From NCBI RefSeq assembly GCF_008086175.1, contig NZ_VSKM01000006.1:124001-188000 (forward strand): a stretch of DNA of 64,000 nucleotides. Reading direction: 5' to 3'. The position numbers were made by a program, and so were the translations under genes. Source of the stretch: Bizionia saleffrena (lineage in GTDB: Bacteria; Bacteroidota; Bacteroidia; Flavobacteriales; Flavobacteriaceae). Below the pieces are notes generated by a model. That model was not told the origin of the DNA and did no database searches. It was given only the letters and a program-made list of their open reading frames with translations. Below are positions 42,561 through 51,448 of the stretch, piece after piece. Positions within the stretch are counted from its first letter, which is position 1; each line of letters begins with the position of its first letter.

Positions 42561-43649
42561 ATGAATTGTAGTAATAAAAAAAAGATTTGTATCATTGTTT
42601 CTTCCTTAGGAAAAGGCGGCGCCCAAAAGGCATCGGCTAACTTATCAAAAATGCTTTTCAATCTAGGTTACAACGTTCATATTGTTAGTGTTTTAAATCA
42701 TATAGACTATTCATATCAAGGCACTTTATTAAATTTAGGCGCGTTAAAAAATAAAGATAATTCTTTAATTGGTCGTTTTAAACGGCTGATGCTTTTTAAA
42801 GACTATTTAAGAGATCAAAAATTCGATGTTATAATAGATGGTCGGTCAAGGCCAAGTGGTTTAAAAGAATTAATTATTTCTAATTTTATCTATAATAAAT
42901 CAAAAGTTATATACATTGTAGGAAGTTATAATTTAACGACCTATTTCCCGAAATCCAAAGTGATCTCTAAAATATTATATGGCAAGGCTTTTAAAATAGT
43001 CGCGGTCTCTAAAGAAATTAAAGAAAAAATTGAAGATGCTTTCCATTTTAAAAATGTGGGGCAGATATACAATGCGCTTCCTGAAAGAGACAGTTCGAGC
43101 CCTACTAGTATCCCTGCGTCTTATATTTTAGCCTATGGAAGATTGGTAGATGGCGTTAAAAATTACACGTTGCTTATAAACGCCTATAAAGTCTCGAGTT
43201 TAGCAAGTAAAAATGTTAAGCTTTTAATTTTGGGCTCAGGGCAAGATGAGAAATATTTGAAGGATTTAGTTCTACAATTAAACTTAAAAGAATATATTAC
43301 ATTTATTCCTTTTGTTAGCGATACTTTATATTATGTTGAGAATGCAAAAATGGTGTGCTTAACGAGTCGATATGAAGGATTTCCTATGGTGTTATTAGAG
43401 TCTTTAGCAGCCGGAACTCCAGTGGTATCGGTAAATTGTAAATCGGGTCCCAAAGAAATTGTAAGCGATGAGTACAACGGTCTCTTAGTCGAGAATAACA
43501 ACGTTTCCGCTTTTGCAGCAGCATTAAATAGGATGGTTGAAGACGAAGCGCTGTATCGCTTATGTAAAGCAAATACAAAGAAAAGTGTTGAAAAATTTTC
43601 AATTGAAAACATCTCCAAACAATGGAATGCTTTAATTGAAAGTGTTTAA
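42561..43649 (+). CDS. Glycosyltransferase family 4 (GT-B)
   Basis: 362 aa. N-terminal glycine-rich loop SSLGKGGAQKASANLSKML (GGAQ motif of GT4), IDGRSRPSGLKEL. The C-terminal half has YGRLVDGVKNYTLLINAY (the linker/first strand), LLILGSGQDEKYLKDLV and SRYEGFPMVLLESLAAGTPV, the EX7E donor-binding motif, then GPKEIVSDEYNGLLV. It transfers a hexose or hexosamine onto the lipid-linked glycan. Followed after 17 bases by the FdtA-type gene. Confidence 0.88.
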   Translation: MNCSNKKKICIIVSSLGKGGAQKASANLSKMLFNLGYNVHIVSVLNHIDYSYQGTLLNLGALKNKDNSLIGRFKRLMLFKDYLRDQKFDVIIDGRSRPSGLKELIISNFIYNKSKVIYIVGSYNLTTYFPKSKVISKILYGKAFKIVAVSKEIKEKIEDAFHFKNVGQIYNALPERDSSSPTSIPASYILAYGRLVDGVKNYTLLINAYKVSSLASKNVKLLILGSGQDEKYLKDLVLQLNLKEYITFIPFVSDTLYYVENAKMVCLTSRYEGFPMVLLESLAAGTPVVSVNCKSGPKEIVSDEYNGLLVENNNVSAFAAALNRMVEDEALYRLCKANTKKSVEKFSIENISKQWNALIESV

Positions 43650-43666
43650 AAAAATTGAACTTATTT

Positions 43667-44086
43667 ATGAAAAATAATACTATTCATTCGGTGTCTATCA
43701 TTGAGATTCCTAAAATAATAGACGAAAACAGAAGAGGTAATTTATCGGTTATTGAGAAGAATATATTGCCTTATAAAATAGAGCGTGTGTATTATTTATA
43801 CGATGTTCCAAGCGATGCTCATCGGGGCGGTCATTCGCATAAGGCGTGCAACGAATTTTTAATTCCTATTAGTGGTAGTTTCGATGTGGTCTTAAAAGAT
43901 GGTGAATCTAAAAGAACCGTGACCTTAAATAAACCCAATAAGGGGCTGTTAATCGTGCCTGGTATTTGGCGCGAATTAGAGAATTTCTCTTCGGGAGCGA
44001 TTTGCTTGGTTCTTGCTTCTAACGAATACGAAGAAACCGATTATATTAGAGATTACGATATGTTTTTAGAGCACAAAATTAGATAG
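43667..44086 (+). CDS. FdtA/QdtA-type dTDP-6-deoxyhexose 3,4-ketoisomerase (cupin)
   Basis: 139 aa from ATG 43667. Cupin signature: IIDENRRGNLSVIEKN, the conserved RVYYLYDVPSDAHRGGHSHK metal/His region, CNEFLIPISGSFDVVLKDG, PGIWRELENFSSGAICLVLA, DYIRDYDMF. The family converts dTDP-4-keto-6-deoxyglucose to its 3-keto isomer, the substrate of FdtB-type aminotransferases such as that at 38911. rmlA/rmlB for dTDP-4-keto-6-deoxyglucose are not in this window. It overlaps the convergent GT2 gene by 8 bases. Confidence 0.88.
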   Translation: MKNNTIHSVSIIEIPKIIDENRRGNLSVIEKNILPYKIERVYYLYDVPSDAHRGGHSHKACNEFLIPISGSFDVVLKDGESKRTVTLNKPNKGLLIVPGIWRELENFSSGAICLVLASNEYEETDYIRDYDMFLEHKIR

Positions 44087-44963
44087 TTTTTCTGGCTTTA
44101 AAACACATATAACTAATACGGTACACTTGTAAAATAGTGATATTTGGGTTGTTCCCTATAAGTTGTTTTTTCATAGAAGCTCCAAACAGTTTATAAAACC
44201 AACGGCCAACACCAATTAGGTTATTTGCTTCTATTTTTATAAAAAGTTTTAATAAATCGTTGTCGTGCGTTACTATATTACCTGCATTTTTTAGTTTTAA
44301 AAGGGTTAAAGCGGCGTGTTCATTTTTATTTAAATACTGCGTGCTTTCCTCAATTCCCAAATGGTACACTTCATTATCTAAATGCAGTACTTTACAGTTG
44401 TTTTCTTTTAAAAGTGCGCCAAAAAAATTATCATAGCCGTAACCTTTTTTCTGGTTCATAGCTGTATTAATTTTAGTAAACACTTCTTTTTTAATTAGGC
44501 AGTTTGCAGAAATTATAATTTTAAACGGCGTTTTGTTTCTTATTATAGCAGGTACTTGCTCTTTCGTTTTGCCATATTTCCAACGTAGCATTAAAGAGGT
44601 TTCGGGTGGGGTGTTGTAATAATAAAATCCACCAAAAACAGCATCGTAATCTTTAGGAAGGCACTCCAAATAATTAACTATAAAAGTGGAGTTCTTTGGA
44701 AGCACATCGGCATCTAAAAATAGTAACCAATCGAATTTTGCTTTTTGAGCTAAAACCTGTCGGGCTTTAACACGGCCCTTATTTTCTTTAAAGCGTAAAA
44801 TAGAAGTGTAATCTAAAGGCGATATCTCCACGTTAGGCTGCGTACTGCCGTCTTCCAATACTATAATTTCAAAAGGGACATTAGTAAGCTCGAGTTGTTT
44901 ATGTATGCTATTAACAAGCTCGGTAATCTTGTAGTTATATGTAGGGATTAATATTGAAATCAT
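44079..44963 (-). CDS. Glycosyltransferase family 2 (GT-A)
   Basis: 294 aa. GT-A fold with ISILIPTYNYKITELVNSIH at the N-terminus, VLEDGSTQPN, RFKENKGRVKARQ and the metal-binding DADVLPKN. A C-terminal NQKKGYGYDNFFGALLKENN block follows. No membrane helix. It probably adds one sugar of the repeat unit. Convergent, 8-base overlap with the FdtA-type gene; its promoter would lie in the 126-base gap before the oxygenase gene. Confidence 0.88.
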   Translation of the reverse strand: MISILIPTYNYKITELVNSIHKQLELTNVPFEIIVLEDGSTQPNVEISPLDYTSILRFKENKGRVKARQVLAQKAKFDWLLFLDADVLPKNSTFIVNYLECLPKDYDAVFGGFYYYNTPPETSLMLRWKYGKTKEQVPAIIRNKTPFKIIISANCLIKKEVFTKINTAMNQKKGYGYDNFFGALLKENNCKVLHLDNEVYHLGIEESTQYLNKNEHAALTLLKLKNAGNIVTHDNDLLKLFIKIEANNLIGVGRWFYKLFGASMKKQLIGNNPNITILQVYRISYMCFKARKTI

Positions 44964-45089
44964 AAGTTATTACAAGTGTTAAAAGTACTGTTTTTAAGTG
45001 TGGTTTTAAATTAAAATAGCCTCTAATTTATCTATTAAGTTAGAAGATATAATGTTAAATTGCAGACAGGAATTTAAATAGGTTTAGAC

Positions 45090-45902
45090 GTGGACATTCA
45101 TAAAATATCAGACTTAATATATACCCAAATCCTTAAAAATAAGGAGGAATTAACGGTTCAGTTTAATACTACAAAAGGAACTATTGGTTTTTTTTATGTC
45201 GATAATTTATTGCCACAAGAATTAGCGGAACAATGCTATGGCGTTTTTCCGGATCCTTCCGAAATGCGCGTATTAAAATCTATAAAAGAATTCAAGCATG
45301 TCTCGGCACAAATGAACAAGCACCATCCGTTATTAGAAAAAGTAATTTATGCGTTTCAAGACGAGAAAATCGTTAGCTTAATAGGGGAGATCTGTGGTAT
45401 TGAAAAACTGTATCCAGACGATTCACTTTACGCAGGGGGTCTATCTTTAATGGCCAAAGATAATTTTTTGAATCCGCATTTAGATAATTCTCACGATGTT
45501 GAACGCGAAAAATGGCGTGTTTTAAACTTGTTGTATTATGTCACTCCCAATTGGAAAACTGAAAACGGCGGGCATTTAGAGCTTTGGCCCGACGGCCCTA
45601 AAAAAGCGCCGTTAGTTTTAGAAAGTAAATGTAATAGATTGGTCGTAATGGCAACGCACCAAACGTCTTGGCATTCGGTGACTAAGGTGAATGTTGCAGC
45701 GCATCGTTGTTGCATCTCTAACTACTATTTTAGTGATGTACCGTTAAAAACATCGGATAGCTTTCATATTACAAAATTTAGAGGACGGCCGCATCAAACG
45801 TTTACTAATTTGGTTTTGGATGTTGATGCTAATTTGCGAATGCTAGTTAGAAAAGTCTTTAAAAAGGGCATTCGTAAAAACCCTCATATTTATAAGAAGT
45901 AA
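45090..45902 (+). CDS. 2-oxoglutarate/Fe(II)-dependent oxygenase
   Basis: 270 aa from a GTG start. Double-stranded beta-helix with metal triad NPHLDNSHD (HxD about 129-131) and the distal His in TSWHSV (about 194), followed by RCCISNYYF, whose Arg should bind 2-oxoglutarate. NLLYYVTPNWKTENGGHLEL is the typical strand pair. Members in glycan clusters hydroxylate sugars or lipids, but the substrate here is unknown. Eleven bases separate it from the GT39-like gene, so they are co-transcribed. Confidence 0.85.
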   Translation: MDIHKISDLIYTQILKNKEELTVQFNTTKGTIGFFYVDNLLPQELAEQCYGVFPDPSEMRVLKSIKEFKHVSAQMNKHHPLLEKVIYAFQDEKIVSLIGEICGIEKLYPDDSLYAGGLSLMAKDNFLNPHLDNSHDVEREKWRVLNLLYYVTPNWKTENGGHLELWPDGPKKAPLVLESKCNRLVVMATHQTSWHSVTKVNVAAHRCCISNYYFSDVPLKTSDSFHITKFRGRPHQTFTNLVLDVDANLRMLVRKVFKKGIRKNPHIYKK

Positions 45903-45912
45903 TCCTTAGATT

Positions 45913-47376
45913 ATGAAGCACCCTATTGAAATAGTTATTACGGTTACCATAGGATATCTATTAGCTGTTTTTCAGTATGCTTTTAACCGAAGTTTGTGGC
46001 TTGATGAAGCTAAACTGGCTTTAAACATTATCGATAAAAATTATTTGGAGCTAGCTGATCCTTTGCACAGTGTGCAAGTGGCTCCTGTTTTATATTTATG
46101 GATCACCAAGTTTTTTACAAGTATTTTGGGCAATAGCGAATATGGTTTGCGGTTATTTCCATTAGTGTGTTTTTTTATTTCAGTAATTTTAATGATTAAA
46201 GTGGCGCGACAGCTCACCTCAAACAGAGTGGTTATTTGGTTTGTCACTGCACTATTCTGTCTGTCTCCAACGCTAATTTTTTACGCCTCGGAAGTGAAAC
46301 AATACGGTGTTGATGTTATGGTTGTTTTGTTGTTATATTATCTTTTTTTTAAGCCGTATAAAGACGAAAAAACTAAATTAATCACTTTAAGTCTGGTAGG
46401 TGCTCTTTGTATATTCTTATCTAATATTTCGGTTATAGTCCTTTTTACCATCGGGCTTTATGTCTTATTTTTTCAACGAAAATCACTTAAAACATTACTT
46501 ATTCCGGGCTTTGTTTGGCTGTTTGCTTTTGGTGTTTATTTTATTTTGTTTGTTTATAATCATCCTAGTACAGCTGGAATGCAAAAGTATTGGACTGATG
46601 CCTTTATGCCGACAAATCCGTTTTCGTATGAGTTTTGGCGCTGGGGTTTATTTACATTAAAACATATTTTTACTTACGTTTTGGGAGGTACATCACAACT
46701 TGTTTTATATGGGGTGATTGCTATTAGTTTTTTTATGGGGCTTTATTTTATACTTAAAGACAAAGCCTACACCTTATTGTTTTTTATATTTGTTCCTATC
46801 GCGACTCACCTTATATTATCGGCACTTAAACTTTATCCGTTTTCAACACGGCTGTTAGTGTATCAAGTGCCATTATATGTGCTTGTATTGGGCTATGGTT
46901 TAGGACGCTTATATAGTGAGGGTGCTAAACACTATAAAAAAGAAGTGGTGGCAACGGTGGCCGCGTTACCTATTTTAATCTATGTGGTCATTCTATCGTT
47001 TAAACTGCCGTATCAAAATGAACACGTAAGACCTATCTATCAATTTGTTACTGATAATATTGAAGTTAATGAGCATATTTACATCTATTCAGGAAATAGA
47101 AATGCGTACGAGTATTACAGCCAAATAGGAGTTGTTAATTTTAAAAATAAAGTAATTTTAGGCGCTAATAATCGTAAAGATTTCAGTTTACATAATCAGC
47201 AATTAGCCACTTTAAAAGGACGTGTATGGTTGGTATTCTCTCATAAATATAAGTCTAAAACGAGTAAAGCGCTCGAAGAAGATTATATTCTGAACTACCT
47301 AAAAGAGAAGGGGGGAGTTGTTATAAACCTGATTGAAAAAGAAAATGCTTCTTTGTACTTAATGGCGATGCATTAA
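45913..47376 (+). CDS. GT39/ArnT-like membrane glycosyltransferase
   Basis: 487 aa, about 11-12 transmembrane helices. The first periplasmic loop NRSLWLDEAKLALNIIDKNY has the catalytic DE of GT-C enzymes, followed by SVQVAPVLYLWITKFF and NSEYGLRLFPL. It should use a polyprenyl-phosphate sugar donor outside the membrane. A smaller soluble C-terminal domain follows (NIEVNEHIYIYSGNRNAYEY). Its stop and the convergent ftsE stop share the bases TTAA at 47373-47376. Confidence 0.85.
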   Translation: MKHPIEIVITVTIGYLLAVFQYAFNRSLWLDEAKLALNIIDKNYLELADPLHSVQVAPVLYLWITKFFTSILGNSEYGLRLFPLVCFFISVILMIKVARQLTSNRVVIWFVTALFCLSPTLIFYASEVKQYGVDVMVVLLLYYLFFKPYKDEKTKLITLSLVGALCIFLSNISVIVLFTIGLYVLFFQRKSLKTLLIPGFVWLFAFGVYFILFVYNHPSTAGMQKYWTDAFMPTNPFSYEFWRWGLFTLKHIFTYVLGGTSQLVLYGVIAISFFMGLYFILKDKAYTLLFFIFVPIATHLILSALKLYPFSTRLLVYQVPLYVLVLGYGLGRLYSEGAKHYKKEVVATVAALPILIYVVILSFKLPYQNEHVRPIYQFVTDNIEVNEHIYIYSGNRNAYEYYSQIGVVNFKNKVILGANNRKDFSLHNQQLATLKGRVWLVFSHKYKSKTSKALEEDYILNYLKEKGGVVINLIEKENASLYLMAMH

Positions 47377-48062
47377 ACTTGCGTTTTCCTTTGTACCACT
47401 TCAAACACTTGATTTTCATCGCATTTTAAGGTCTTACTCGGGTATTTTAAAAGCAATGCATAGTCGTGGGTTGCCATTAATATGGTGTTGCCATTTTTAT
47501 TAATTTCTTGCAACACTTCCATAACTTCCACACTTGTTTGCGGATCTAAATTCCCTGTAGGCTCATCGGCTAAAATAAGTTCCGGATCGTTTAATAAAGC
47601 GCGAGCAATTGCAATACGTTGCTGCTCACCACCAGAAAGTTCGTGAGGGAATTTAAAACCACTCGTTTTCATTCCTACTTTAGTTAAAACGCTTTCAACT
47701 TTATTTACCATTTCCATTTTATCTTTCCAGCCCGTAGCTTTTAAAACAAAGAGTAAGTTATCGTTTACAGTACGATCGGTAAGTAATTTAAAATCTTGAA
47801 ATACCACACCAAGCTTACGTCTTAAAAACGGAATGTCTTTTTCTTTAAGTGTTTTTAAATTGAAATCGACGATTTGTCCTTCTCCAATTTTTAATGGTAT
47901 ATCGGCATAGAGTGTTTTCATAAAACTACTTTTTCCAGAGCCTGTTTTACCAATGAGGTAAACAAAATCCCCTTTATTAATTTTTACATTAACATCGGAC
48001 AAAATAAGACTGTCACCTTGAAAAATAGACGCATCTTTAAACTCTAAAACTGTATTAGGCAT
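47373..48062 (-). CDS. ftsE: FtsE-type ABC ATPase
   Basis: 229 aa. Walker A LIGKTGSGKSSFMKTL (36-51), Q-loop VVFQDFKLL, signature LSGGEQQRIAIARALL, Walker B LILADEPTGNLD, H-loop MATHDY. The close match of FKLLxDRTVxxNL to FtsE makes cell-division ATPase the best call. With FtsX it signals to peptidoglycan hydrolases. ftsX is not adjacent on this strand. Monocistronic here. Confidence 0.85.
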   Translation of the reverse strand: MPNTVLEFKDASIFQGDSLILSDVNVKINKGDFVYLIGKTGSGKSSFMKTLYADIPLKIGEGQIVDFNLKTLKEKDIPFLRRKLGVVFQDFKLLTDRTVNDNLLFVLKATGWKDKMEMVNKVESVLTKVGMKTSGFKFPHELSGGEQQRIAIARALLNDPELILADEPTGNLDPQTSVEVMEVLQEINKNGNTILMATHDYALLLKYPSKTLKCDENQVFEVVQRKTQV

Positions 48063-48342
48063 TGTGTTTATTTCATTTTTTTAAGCTGAAAAACCGTTAT
48101 CGGAACCCCTCTTAAATTAAGAGCACAAAGTAATCAATAATTGCTTAAAAATGAAAAGTAAATACATTATTTGAAACAATATAGTGTTAAACTATCCGCC
48201 GTCGTTTATCTGATAAATGAAAGGAGAACTTTTTTTGTTACGTCCTTTGTAGTGAATAGAGACAGAATTAAGGTTTCCTGATTTTTAATGATAAGTGATA
48301 TAATTATAACAAAATTCTAACGTTAACATTTTAAGATATAAT

Positions 48343-48350
48343 TATCTTTG
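48343..48350 (+). promoter_or_regulatory. -7 element for the TPR gene
   Basis: TATCTTTG, 26 bases upstream of the ATG at 48377, fits TAnnTTTG. The intergenic region 48063-48376 otherwise shows nothing notable. Confidence 0.45.
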
Positions 48351-48376
48351 AAATTAAATTTAAAACCAAATAGTCA

Positions 48377-51300
48377 ATGACTAAAAAACATATTTTCTAC
48401 AGCATATTAGCCATCGGGTTTAGTATTCAGGTTTCTGCTCAGGAATCTGCGACGTACACCAACGATTTGGTCGATTATCAACGGGCATTAACATTGTACA
48501 ACAATCAGCAATATTTAGCTGCACAAGCCGTATTTAATACCATTCAAAAAGATACGGACGAATTAAATATTAAGTCAGATTGTGCGTATTATATCGCGAA
48601 TTGCGCGGTGCGATTAAATCAGCAAAACGCCGATACCTTAATCGAAGAGTTTGTCGAAGATTTTCCAACCAGTACCAAACGTAATACCGCTTTTGTAGAT
48701 GTCGCCGATTACTATTTTCAAAATGGAAAATATGCTTACGCTCAAAAATGGTATGCTAAAGTAGATGAGAGTGCTTTAAGTCGTGACGATCGTGAAACGT
48801 TTCAGTTTAATAATGGGTACGCTTCGTTTACCACTAAAAATTATAAAGACGCAAAGAAATATTTAAGTAAAGTACAAACGTCCCAAAAATATGGGTCTCA
48901 GGCCAAGTATTATATTGGGTTTATGGCGTATGAAGGAGACGATTATCATGAGGCCAATGCCTATTTCGATCAGGTGAGCGATCAAGAACGATACAAAGAA
49001 AAGCTGTCTTATTATCAAGCCGATTTGAACTTTAAATTAGGGAAGTTTGAAAAAGCGATTGCATTGGCAACAGAACAATTAAGAACGGGTGATAGAAATG
49101 AAGCGTCAGAATTGTCTAAAATTATTGGTGAGAGTTATTTTAATTTAGAACAGTACGACGCGGCCATTCCGTATTTAAATGCATACAAAGGCAAAAAGGG
49201 AAAATGGAACAATACCGATTATTACCAGTTAGGTTATGCGTATTACAAGCAGAAAGATTACGATAAAGCCATTTCAGAATTTAACAAAATTGTTGGAGGC
49301 GATAATAGTGTGGCACAAAATGCCTACTACCATTTAGGGGAAAGTTATGTAAATCTGAATAAAAAGCAAGAGGCTTTAAATGCCTTTCGTAATGCCTCTC
49401 AAATGGATTACGACTTAAAAATTCAAGAAGACGCGTGGTTAAACTATGCTAAAATTAGTTATGAAATAGGAAATCCGTACCAATCGGTTCCGCAGATATT
49501 AACGCATTATTTAAATAACTACCCGAAATCGGGTTACACGGCCGAAATAGAAACCTTATTAATCGACTCCTACATTACTTCAAAAAACTACAAAGAAGCT
49601 TTAATATTATTAAAAGGCAAAAACAGTTTCGAGTATAAAATGGCGTACCAAAAAGTGGCATTTTATAGGGGTTTAGAATTGTATAATGACAGCAATTACC
49701 AAGACGCGCTAAAAATGTTCGAAGGGTCTTTAGGTGAGCAGCAAAACGAAAAATTTACAGCCAGAGCAACCTTTTGGAAAGCGGAAACCGATTATAACCT
49801 TTCGAATTATGAGGATGCCCTAATTGGTTTTAAACAATTTCAGCAACAAGCATTAGCAGCCGCAACTGAAGAATTTAAAAACTTAGACTATAATTTAGCC
49901 TATACCTATTTTAAACTAAAGAACTATCCGCAAGCGATAAACACGTTCAATCAATTTGTAACGTCTAATAAAAAAGAAGAGGTGCGATTAAATGATGCCT
50001 ACCTACGTTTGGCAGATGCGTATTTTGTGTCTAGTCGTTATAATGAAGCGATTTCAACGTATGAAAGCGCACTTCAAGTCGGTAAAATTGAAGCCGATTA
50101 TGCCTTTTTTCAACAAGCGATTAGTTACGGGTATATTGGTGAAGACACCAAAAATATTAGGGAATTAGTACGTTTTATTTCTAAATATCCAGAATCGAAA
50201 TTACGAGACGATGCGATGTATGCATTGGGTAATGCTTACGTTAAAAATAATCAGAATGACAAAGCTTTAGGTGTTTACGACCGTTTAAGTGTAGATTATA
50301 AAAACAGCGCGTTTGTATCGAAAGCACTTTTACGTCAAGGATTAGTGTATTATAATGACAATAGAAATGAGCTAGCATTAAAGAAATTTAAAAAAGTGGC
50401 ACGTGAGTTTCCTAGTTCGCCAGAAGCGAATCAAGCAGTATCGACAGCGCGATTAATTTATATCGATCTAGGTCAGGTAAACGACTATGCAGCTTGGGTT
50501 CAGACTTTAGATTATGTTCAAGTAACCGATGCCGATTTAGATAATGCAACTTACGAAGCGGCCGAAAAACAGTTTTTAGATAACAATACTAACAATGCCC
50601 TTAAACAGTTTAATCTGTATATTAATCAGTTTCCAGAAGGCCTTCACTCTAAACAAGCCCATTTTTACACCGCGCAACTGTATTTTAAAAAGGATCTAAA
50701 AGACACCGCAAAACCTCATTTTGAATATGTTGTAAATGCCCCTAAAAGCGAATTTACTGAAGAAGCGTTGTTGCGTTTATCGCAAATTATATTAGACACC
50801 AAAAATTGGAATGAAGCCATCCCCGTTTTAAAACGACTAGATGTTGAAGCGAATTTCCCTCAAAATAGTGTGTTTGCACAATCTAATTTAATGCAAGCCA
50901 ATTACCAGCTTAAAAAGTATAATGACGCTGTAAATTATGCTGAGAAAGTATTAGCGCATTCCAATTTGGATAATAAAGTGAAAAGTGATGCGTATGTTAT
51001 TATTGCACGCTCGGCAATGCAAACAGGAAACGGCAATAAAGCACAATTGGCTTACGAGAAAGTAGCGTTAACAGCCACGGGAGAAACTGCTGCCGAAGCG
51101 CTTTATTACAATGCCTTTTTTAAAAATGAGGCAGGACAGCACGACGCTAGTAATACCGTCATTCAACGTTTAGCGAAGGACTATTCGGGTTATAAATTTT
51201 ATGGTGCTAAAGGCTTAATTATTATGGCAAAAAACTATAATGCTTTAGGCGATGCGTTTCAAGCCACCTACATTTTAGAAAGTGTGACTAAAAATTTCAC

Positions 51301-51397
51301 CGACTACAAAGAGGTTGTTGCCGAAGCACAAGAGGAATTAAGCAAAATTAAAACCGAACAAGCAAAAACTAATGCTTCAGTACAATCTGAAGATTAA
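48377..51397 (+). CDS. Large exported tetratricopeptide-repeat protein, 1006 aa
   Basis: Signal peptide MTKKHIFYSILAIGFSIQVS (cleavage after AQ). The remainder is a series of TPR-like helical pairs from about residue 30 to 990, for example DYYQLGYAYYKQKDYDKAIS and DAYLRLADAYFVSSRYNEAI. No enzymatic domain. Length and repeat pattern match conserved periplasmic TPR proteins encoded just before an outer-membrane barrel protein in flavobacteria. It probably acts as a scaffold in outer-membrane assembly or transport; inferred from the gene pair. Confidence 0.85.
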   Translation: MTKKHIFYSILAIGFSIQVSAQESATYTNDLVDYQRALTLYNNQQYLAAQAVFNTIQKDTDELNIKSDCAYYIANCAVRLNQQNADTLIEEFVEDFPTSTKRNTAFVDVADYYFQNGKYAYAQKWYAKVDESALSRDDRETFQFNNGYASFTTKNYKDAKKYLSKVQTSQKYGSQAKYYIGFMAYEGDDYHEANAYFDQVSDQERYKEKLSYYQADLNFKLGKFEKAIALATEQLRTGDRNEASELSKIIGESYFNLEQYDAAIPYLNAYKGKKGKWNNTDYYQLGYAYYKQKDYDKAISEFNKIVGGDNSVAQNAYYHLGESYVNLNKKQEALNAFRNASQMDYDLKIQEDAWLNYAKISYEIGNPYQSVPQILTHYLNNYPKSGYTAEIETLLIDSYITSKNYKEALILLKGKNSFEYKMAYQKVAFYRGLELYNDSNYQDALKMFEGSLGEQQNEKFTARATFWKAETDYNLSNYEDALIGFKQFQQQALAAATEEFKNLDYNLAYTYFKLKNYPQAINTFNQFVTSNKKEEVRLNDAYLRLADAYFVSSRYNEAISTYESALQVGKIEADYAFFQQAISYGYIGEDTKNIRELVRFISKYPESKLRDDAMYALGNAYVKNNQNDKALGVYDRLSVDYKNSAFVSKALLRQGLVYYNDNRNELALKKFKKVAREFPSSPEANQAVSTARLIYIDLGQVNDYAAWVQTLDYVQVTDADLDNATYEAAEKQFLDNNTNNALKQFNLYINQFPEGLHSKQAHFYTAQLYFKKDLKDTAKPHFEYVVNAPKSEFTEEALLRLSQIILDTKNWNEAIPVLKRLDVEANFPQNSVFAQSNLMQANYQLKKYNDAVNYAEKVLAHSNLDNKVKSDAYVIIARSAMQTGNGNKAQLAYEKVALTATGETAAEALYYNAFFKNEAGQHDASNTVIQRLAKDYSGYKFYGAKGLIIMAKNYNALGDAFQATYILESVTKNFTDYKEVVAEAQEELSKIKTEQAKTNASVQSED

Positions 51398-51448
51398 AAA
51401 GCTAAGGCTTTAATTCAATCACCATTATTAAAAAATAAACACAACTAT

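Noticed and set aside
43331-43618. Minus-strand open frames inside the GT4 gene
   Set aside because: Shadow frames of a well-supported glycosyltransferase; composition and motifs support only the plus-strand reading.
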